From assembly GCA_964020975.1 (NCBI GenBank), contig CAXHWN010002474.1, positions 240,001 to 304,000 of the forward strand: a stretch of DNA of 64,000 bases, in the 5' to 3' direction. This document shows positions 58,592 through 64,000 of the stretch, piece by piece (the first letter of the stretch is position 1; the number at the start of each line of letters is the position of its first letter). A program made the translations under genes and the position numbers. Under the pieces are notes generated by a model, which was not told the origin of the DNA, made no database searches, and worked only from the letters and a program-made list of their open reading frames with translations. The DNA comes from Hermodice carunculata (lineage: Eukaryota; Annelida; Polychaeta; Eunicida; Amphinomidae).

Positions 58592-58638
58592 GTATGAAGC
58601 AAAGCGTGTACGAAAAGTATAGCCTGCCAGGCAAACAG
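58592..58638 (+). CDS. Candidate 47-nt plus-strand exon
   Basis: A good acceptor (TTTTACTGACTTTGCAG|) and donor (AAACAG|GTAAGC) enclose 47 nt. With two leading bases the frame reads MKQSVYEKYSLPGKQ; the other frames contain stops. There is no partner exon that I can identify, so it may be chance. Confidence 0.3.
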
Positions 58639-58689
58639 GTAAGCCATGGCTCCAGATCAATGAGGAATCGTCTACGCTGCGCAAATAAG

Positions 58690-58925
58690 TCATTTTCCAC
58701 TTAAAACTCACCAGAATGCACCATTTGCATGCTCAAATTCATTTTTTTTTTTGGCAGGGGGGGCTGTCCCCAGACCCCCCTAGCATAGCTTAGGGTGCTC
58801 GCATTGGCCCTTTGGGCCAGTAAGTTCTCATTTGGGCCACTGAAAAAATTATCTACTGCCCCCCCCCCCCAAAAAAAAAAACAAATTTGGGCCACTTGGG
58901 TATCTCATTGAATTTCTGGCACTGC
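58690..58925 (-). repeat. Dispersed repeat, reversed copy of 23575-23780
   Basis: On the minus strand it reads CCCAAGTGGCCCAAATTTG, a long G run, CAGTAGATAATTTTTTCAG, and GAGCATGCAAATGGTGCATT, aligning end to end with the plus-strand copy. Confidence 0.6.
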
Positions 58926-59540
58926 CAAACATTCTGGACCCCCCTCCCCACCCCCCACCCCCCTGGTACTTGGATATATGTATGATGGCCAAATATCAAA
59001 CAGCTCAAACTTCACAATTATAACAATAAACCCAAATACAAAGTAGTCTTCTGGAGCTAAAAGGTTGCTTCCCTAAATACACTAAGATACAGAATGAATC
59101 GATTTATTGATTAAAACCCGCCATCTGGTGGACATGGCACAAAATACAAAGTCAGGACCCATAGCTACATTTAGGTATTACTGTGGGTCCTGAATCAGAA
59201 AGACATGTGTCACACACACATAGTAAACTGCCAATTTGAAAATTAAAATTTGAAAAAAAAAAGGAAAAGAAAAAGAAAAAAACATGTCAAACAGTTAACA
59301 ACCAACTTGGCAATAAAGTAACCCCCCCCCAAAAAAAAAATAATAAAAACCTTCTAGACTACGAGTTTCATGGCAGTCTCTGATCAAAAGACGAGTTTAC
59401 ATACCTATTTACATGTTTGAGAACCTTGAGATCACCATGGTTGTACATGTAGGTCATTAGTTATTTCTAAATTAGAAATACAAATTTATCTTCTTTGAAG
59501 AGCGTGTTATTGCAATATTATATGTGGAGTGAGGGTCAAA
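58926..59540. other. Unassigned with C-runs and A-rich patches
   Basis: Poly-C stretches lie at 58939-58972 and about 59322-59330, each next to A-rich runs. No coding signal seen. Confidence 0.3.
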
Positions 59541-59542
59541 TA

Positions 59543-59723
59543 CAACTTGGTACCTCTTTTGAGAGACCACCCCTACGGCGGGTCAAAGTGTGGTCTCTGA
59601 AAACAGGTGGTCTTTCATTAGAGGTACGACAACATGGAAAAGATAGCGCAGTGTTCTGAGAGAGTGGTCTTAAAAAGATATGCGGTGTCTCATTAGAGGG
59701 CTCTCTCAAGAGAGGTACCACTG
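59543..59723. mobile_element. Mariner-type MITE, 181 bp
   Basis: TA lies at both ends (59541-59542, 59724-59725). The left end CAACTTGGTACCTCTTTTGA pairs with reversed CAGTGGTACCTCTCTTGAGA. The GAGAGACCACC...GTGGTCTCTGAAAACAGG body matches the decayed copy at 14154-14316. Confidence 0.75.
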
Positions 59724-59729
59724 TAATGA

Positions 59730-61450
59730 TTTTCTATTTGTTGTATATTTGGCACAGTCCATCATAAAGTGTTTTTTTTTTATCTTAAATCATGTTGCTG
59801 CAGCACTGGCTGCACAGTCTTCTATCAGCTTCCAAACCTTTGTAACGCCCTGTTTCAATATTAAGTACATGTGCACTGATTTGCAGGACAGTGTACTGTC
59901 TGTGTTTACATATTGATATATTTGATTTTAACTATGGCTCTTTTGTGAAACAGAAATTCTTGATTTTGCAATAGGGCCTTAGCTTGTTTCATGGTCTATT
60001 TTCACCATTTACATATTTAGTTCACTGTTTTTCATATTCACCACAGAGTTAATCATAAAGTGAGCTGATGTTGTTGCAGACATTGAAGTTACCATTAGTT
60101 TCATATTAAGTTTTGTGAATCAAACTTTGCAAACAGAGATCTAATAAATTTCAACCATGAATATTCATTGGTCTGATCCATGGAAATGTTTTATCTCCGA
60201 CATTTTGATATTAAACTATTCTGATCACACTCACTGGCAAATGTGATACAGCTATTTCAAAGCAAACCAAAGATTAGTGATATTGATAGGGTAGCTACCT
60301 AGCTCACCTTTAATTGCTGCACTGCAAGATTTTCCGTGTATGTACCCCTAATATAAATCTATCGAGTTTGTTACATGTATGGGCCTGTTCAATACATGTG
60401 CACTAGATTCACTTTTAAAAAGTGCACAAAGTTGTCATTGTTGAGATTCTGAATAAAGAAGGAAGCCCACACTTCATTCCTGTATGATAAAATAGGCAAC
60501 ACTAGGCTATTGATGAGTTTAAAATAAGACAGATCAATTAACATTTGTGTTAAAATATTTCAAGCTGGAAAGAGCCTTGTTTGCTTTGTCTTTCAATTTG
60601 GACACAGCCAGGTCAAAAATTCAAGAGACAGCAAATTCAATGCCATGGTGGCAATCGCTTTGAGATATTTCAATTTCAGTGCTTTACAGAGAAAAGTGAT
60701 ATTTCCTGAATTTATGGCAACCTTTGTTGAAAATTATTATTCTTGCTTTAGGCTTATAAATCCAAATTGATAGCTTCCATTTACTGCAGCATTTACCATG
60801 CAGAAATTATACAGAAGGAGAGAGCAGGGTCAGTTGAGCCCATCAAGCCCCTGTGGTGACCAATTAATTGTGCAAACGATCCCTTTGTTCTCCCTTTGTC
60901 CTGTGTTAATTAGCTCAATCGAGATAAGAACCGGCTTTGTACCCAACCTTTGAAACTGCAGCCGTTTTCAGCTAAGCTGGTCGTGCAGGCTCACAGAACA
61001 TAGCTTGACTTCTAGCATCATTACTCCGGAACAGTGGGGCCTGATGTTGCGTAATGTTGTAAGCGGCCACCCACTACCTGTATGCGTGTGCAGTTAGTTT
61101 AAATCGCCAGTTTCCATCACGACAATTTGAATGGTGTCCGTTACATCATTGCACTCATACTAGAACTGGAGGTATTGAAATTCTGCCATTTCAAAGGGGG
61201 ATTTCAGAATGATAAGTTGAGGAAATTTTGCCAAAATAAAGCTCTTCAGGAATAAATTTCCCGAAGCTGCTGGTTTGTGGAAATATTACCACACTGTACA
61301 CTGTCTTCAGATCATGCAATGGATGTAAACAGTTATTTCTTGGCATCATTTGGCCGGGTAGAAAATCACTGTCAAAATAGGCGGAAACAAAAAATTATTT
61401 TCTCCAAGATGGCTGTCTTAATATGGCAGATATGTCCCAATGTAAAGTAT
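59730..61450. other. Repeat-poor region, no gene identified
   Basis: The longest repeat-poor stretch on the right. 60820-61100 is more balanced in composition (AATTAGCTCAATCGAGATAA; GCCGTTTTCAGCTAAGCTGG) and could be conserved non-coding DNA, but nothing in it identifies a function. Confidence 0.25.
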
Positions 61451-61456
61451 AGGCAA

Positions 61457-61471
61457 CTTTGCTTGAATGAA
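61457..61471. repeat. Left 15-bp target duplication of the Penelope-like element
   Basis: CTTTGCTTGAATGAA, identical to 63045-63059. Confidence 0.8.
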
Positions 61472-61523
61472 CTATATTTTTAAGGACCGAGCAAGGGTCA
61501 CAATAGCTAGAAGTTGTAGAAGA

Positions 61524-61565
61524 AGTTCGACCGGTTTCGTTGTGTTTCACAACTCGTCAGGAACT
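61524..61565 (-). ncRNA. Hammerhead ribozyme of the Penelope-like element
   Basis: All core parts are present in order on the minus strand: helix I strand AGTTC; CTGACGA; helix II GTTGTG-AAA-CACAAC (6 bp); GAAA; a minimal helix III of A-U and C-G pairs with a CG loop; the cleavage triplet GTC; and the partner strand GAACT. Predicted cleavage is after the C of GTC, between plus positions 61528 and 61529. Hammerheads with very short helix III are known in the terminal repeats of Penelope-like elements, and position and strand agree with the ORF next to it. Confidence 0.9.
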
Positions 61566-61976
61566 GTGGGCTAACCGACGTTACGTCTGATTTATATGCC
61601 GAGGGGTAACTTTCTGTTGTCACGTAAAACACGCTATTGTGATTGCGTAACACAGAATCTCGGTTCTACCAAGACGTTATTGTCAAGGTAAATTAGATTC
61701 AAAAGAATTTGAATCCTGGCAGGCCAATAAAATAAGGACTGCCGTAAAAACAATGCTGGGGGTCAGCAAGTGTAATTAATCAGACATCTAGGTGGTGGTA
61801 CTACCGTACCACAAAGCCCTGAACACAGGAGCTTGGGACTGTGTGTGAGAACACAGTGTGGGTGCATGTGTGCGGTTTCCCTATGGGTTGCATAGGTAAT
61901 ATGCTACCCAAAGCAGAATCTCATGGAGGGATGAACTCTGAACATAAAATTTTAGCATTAGACCGAGCAAGAGAGC

Positions 61977-63023
61977 TCATCTCCCCATGATGTTGAGACC
62001 GAAAGGTTCAATGGAGCGCAATTGGTGCATCCAATGTCTTTCCCTGTCTAGGCGCAACTGTCTGGTGCGTTCTAGACGGGGGGGAGTGTGGATATACTCT
62101 AAAATGTGCACTTTTAGAGCAAGACCCTGGTGGTCATTTTGGGCAAAATGTCTGCCCAGTGGCTGTGCAATGACTTTGTTACTGATGTAACGAAAGTGTT
62201 CGCGCAATCTGTCTTTGAGTGGGCGCATCGTTTGCCCCACATATTGTTTGTTGCATGTGACACAGGTAAGTAGGTACACTAGATTGGAACTTTCACAGCA
62301 ACCTCCCTTGGGGACATGGTATGTCCGCCCAGTTTGTGAACTGGTTACTCTGCCTGAAGTGTCCAGACAGATACAGTATTTGCAATCAGCTCGATTGCAT
62401 TCGTTACTGTGTCTCTTTCCAGATACAGCTGGATTCAGCTGTGTGTCTGTGTGATATCTGATCCTGCTATGGACCAGCATGTCTTTCAAACTGTCTGCCC
62501 TTCTGAAACCCACTATAACTTCCTTGTCGATTAAGGCTTCTGCATGCGGCGAGGCCTCAAGTGTTCTCCAGTGACTTTGGATGATCTGTTTTATAGGTGG
62601 AAGTGAGGGGTTGAACGTTGTGATCAAGAAAAGCTTTTCTTGGTCGGTTTCGGTGGTTGGCTTGGGAGCCAAAATTGTGGACCTGTTTACTGAGTCCACT
62701 TTCGTTTTCGCATCAGTCAGAATTTGAGTGGGATAATCCCTAAGCTCATAATATTGGAGGATTTTCTTAGAATTTTCCTCATAATCAATGGTCTTGCTAC
62801 AGATCCGTTTGATTCTGAGCAGCTGGCTGAATGGTCCACCCACCTTAGAATGTTTGGGGTGGGCTGACCTGTAATGCAGATACGTATGAGTATCTGTAGG
62901 TTTGACGTAAAGGGTGGTGTACGCTTTACGTTGTGTGTCAATTCTGACGAGAGTGTCAAGAAAGTTAATCTCTGTGTCGGAGACGTGAGAAGAGAACTTG
63001 ATGGTTTCATGGCAGGAATTCAA
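61977..63023 (-). CDS. Penelope-like C-terminal RT region and GIY-YIG endonuclease
   Basis: 348 codons are open. The start region (INFLDTLVRIDTQRKAYTTL, then YVKPTDTHTYLHYRSAHPKH) is the end of the reverse transcriptase as seen in Penelope-like elements. A linker follows (IKQIIQSHWRTLEASPHAEA; RVGFRRADSLKDMLVHSRI-like). The C-terminal domain has CNRADCKYC, then SNLVYLLTCVTCNKQYVGQT and MRPLKDRLREHF, the GIY-YIG nuclease pattern with its Arg and a downstream HF-x2-N-DHQGL. This domain nicks the target for RT priming. The first Met is internal to the ancestral protein; the true N-terminus is not in this copy. Confidence 0.85.
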   Translation of the reverse strand: MNSCHETIKFSSHVSDTEINFLDTLVRIDTQRKAYTTLYVKPTDTHTYLHYRSAHPKHSKVGGPFSQLLRIKRICSKTIDYEENSKKILQYYELRDYPTQILTDAKTKVDSVNRSTILAPKPTTETDQEKLFLITTFNPSLPPIKQIIQSHWRTLEASPHAEALIDKEVIVGFRRADSLKDMLVHSRIRYHTDTQLNPAVSGKRHSNECNRADCKYCICLDTSGRVTSSQTGRTYHVPKGGCCESSNLVYLLTCVTCNKQYVGQTMRPLKDRLREHFRYISNKVIAQPLGRHFAQNDHQGLALKVHILEYIHTPPRLERTRQLRLDRERHWMHQLRSIEPFGLNIMGR

Positions 63024-63044
63024 ATGGGAGAGAAACTCAGCTAG

Positions 63045-63059
63045 CTTTGCTTGAATGAA
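63045..63059. repeat. Right 15-bp target duplication of the Penelope-like element
   Basis: CTTTGCTTGAATGAA, identical to 61457-61471. Confidence 0.8.
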
Positions 63060-63428
63060 GATCCATATAAGTGAATAATCCAGATGGGACCGGTTTGTCC
63101 AAATAACAGCAAAATGTACTCTGATTTATGATTTTACCATGGATGTAAACTGTCATTTCTTGGTCTCATTTGTACAAAATGATGAATGCCAAGTGTAGCC
63201 TCGGTGTTTACCCAAGCTGCGCCCCAGCAGCCGCACAGTAGCAGTGTGCAGGTTTTATTAACCCCCTTAAAACTTGCAGCTTTAGGGCTAGAACCTTTGA
63301 AGTAGCCGGCATGCTATCTCCTTCTGTATAATACCTGCATGCAGGCTCACCAAGTTATTGCATTTTGTAGGCCAGTGTTACTTTCGGATAGAATGACCAA
63401 ATCATCTGCATACAACGGGCAGTTTACA
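63060..63428. other. Unassigned
   Basis: No repeat or exon recognised. TGGATGTAAACTGTCATTTCTTGG near 63143 echoes TGGATGTAAACAGTTATTTCTTGG at 61321, so the Penelope insertion sits within a locally duplicated segment. Confidence 0.35.
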
Positions 63429-63430
63429 GG

Positions 63431-63650
63431 ATAATAATAATATAATAATAATACTTTATTGCAGCATGGGGCAGCATGTTTTGTCAATTATTTTAGGGAG
63501 ATCATTGATGAATAGAAATTCAGAATAGATACAACATATGCAGCTTGGCTCTGCTTTAGAGGCAAGACCAGGCCCATCTGTCCGACGAAAATTGGGCCCA
63601 ACGGCCCATCCCTTGGCTTTGGGGCCCAAATATTCGGTGACACCAGCACT
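63431..63650 (-). mobile_element. LINE 3' end with ATT tail
   Basis: On the minus strand the segment ends LYS-stop style after IIDKTCCPMLQ, then AATAAAGTATTATTATTAT. This is the L2/CR1-type ending also seen at 29579. A second AAT run (63652-63678) lies on its other side. Confidence 0.45.
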
Positions 63651-63678
63651 AATATAATAATAATAATAATAATAATAC

Positions 63679-63772
63679 TGTGGCTCTCTGCTTGTCTGCC
63701 GCAGTCCTGTGTCACTGTGTGACACAGGTGGCCTATAAATAAATAAAGATTAAAAAAAAAAAAAAAAAAAAA
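63679..63772 (+). mobile_element. A-tailed retroposon end
   Basis: Unique ~65 bp with CTGTGTCACTGTGTGACACAG (a short palindrome) then CTATAAATAAATAAAGATT and a run of about 21 A. It is a LINE or SINE tail; too short to classify. Confidence 0.45.
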
Positions 63773-64000
63773 ATAGATGAGGCTGGGGAAACCATGGTTA
63801 TCCTTAGTAATTACCAGCTTAGTTATGCTGCCATGTTTTCCAGGACCTGAGTCGAGGAAAAGGGTCCACAACCGACTCTCTCACAGGTGTGGTGGGCCCC
63901 TGGTCCTGGGCACTCACAGTTTGTACTTTCTAAAGCAAAACAGAAAAAGAAAAAAATATATATATCCCTCACTGTCTCACACACCCTACCCCCGCCTCGA
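63773..64000. other. Window edge, unassigned
   Basis: Mixed composition with a TATATATATA run at 63956-63965 and a C-rich end. No feature recognised. Confidence 0.3.

Larger units (their letters stand above)
61472..63044 (-). mobile_element. Penelope-like element, 3' part, about 1.57 kb
   Basis: The same 15-bp sequence lies on both sides, which fixes the ends. On the minus strand the insertion begins inside the ORF, so only the C-terminal part of the RT-endonuclease is represented, then a ~0.5-kb 3' region containing a hammerhead ribozyme. Short insertions lacking the 5' end are usual in this family. The insertion looks fairly young because the duplication is perfect and the ORF part is open. 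Confidence 0.8.

Overview
The window looks like AT-rich nuclear DNA of a marine invertebrate animal. There are no bacterial-style operons. Instead there are short exon-like open stretches bounded by AG and GT, long introns, and a dense mix of transposable elements: hairpin-ended Helitron-like (Helentron/HINE, 'pearl'-type) repeats, CR1/L2-like and L1/Tx1-like LINEs, a Penelope-like element, a Crypton, and Tc1, hAT and piggyBac derivatives. Pearl-type repeats with CAAGAGG starts and ACGG microsatellites are best known from bivalves, so I favour a mollusc or another lophotrochozoan. This is inference, not proof.

Host coding content is sparse and lies mainly on the minus strand. A multi-exon gene of unknown identity appears to run from a CpG-richer candidate first exon (29133-29298) leftwards to a stop codon at 4782 and a poly(A) signal at 4194-4199. 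Its best exons are 28704-28782, 18549-18692 (a CPVC zinc-binding-like exon), 13368-13415, 13015-13062, 12328-12483, 4944-4970 and 4782-4833. The two 48-nt exons and a 49-nt relative at 11937-11985 look like tandem duplicates. The introns are packed with repeats. Candidate exons elsewhere (3455-3502, 58592-58638) are weak.

Layout: 1-778 LINE 3' end; 779-3271 family A Helentron-like repeats; 4175-6170 3' part of the host gene, with a mariner-type MITE; 6583-11418 nested family B and A repeats with a hAT MITE and a 183-bp GA microsatellite; 11.9-13.4 kb duplicated exons; 14650-18048 family A compound; 18915-20750 palindrome and Crypton recombinase fossil; 22.3-22.94 kb hAT-type zinc-finger fragment; 24.2-26.1 kb family C element with a 145-bp satellite, sitting inside a family A module; 29.58-33.06 kb CR1/L2-like LINE (minus); 33.08-33.91 kb family B; 36.1-41.8 kb L1/Tx1-like LINE split by a piggyBac MITE and two family A insertions; 41.9-43 kb decayed coding-like DNA; 44-48.9 kb nested family A repeats and an 860-bp A-rich tract; 48.9-50.2 kb family E; 51.4-53.2 kb family B split by a deleted Tc1; 53.2-57.0 kb a 3.8-kb inverted-repeat element; 57-58 kb two more TTAA-flanked palindromic MITEs; 61.47-63.04 kb a Penelope-like insertion with a GIY-YIG endonuclease ORF, a hammerhead ribozyme and a 15-bp target duplication; 63.4-63.8 kb retroposon tails.

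The strongest points are the hammerhead ribozyme in the Penelope-like element, the nested insertions that give empty-site views of Helentron-like integration, the family A compounds carrying several 3' hairpin ends, the TTAA MITEs that share an outer frame but carry different long palindromes, and the duplicated 48-nt exons.
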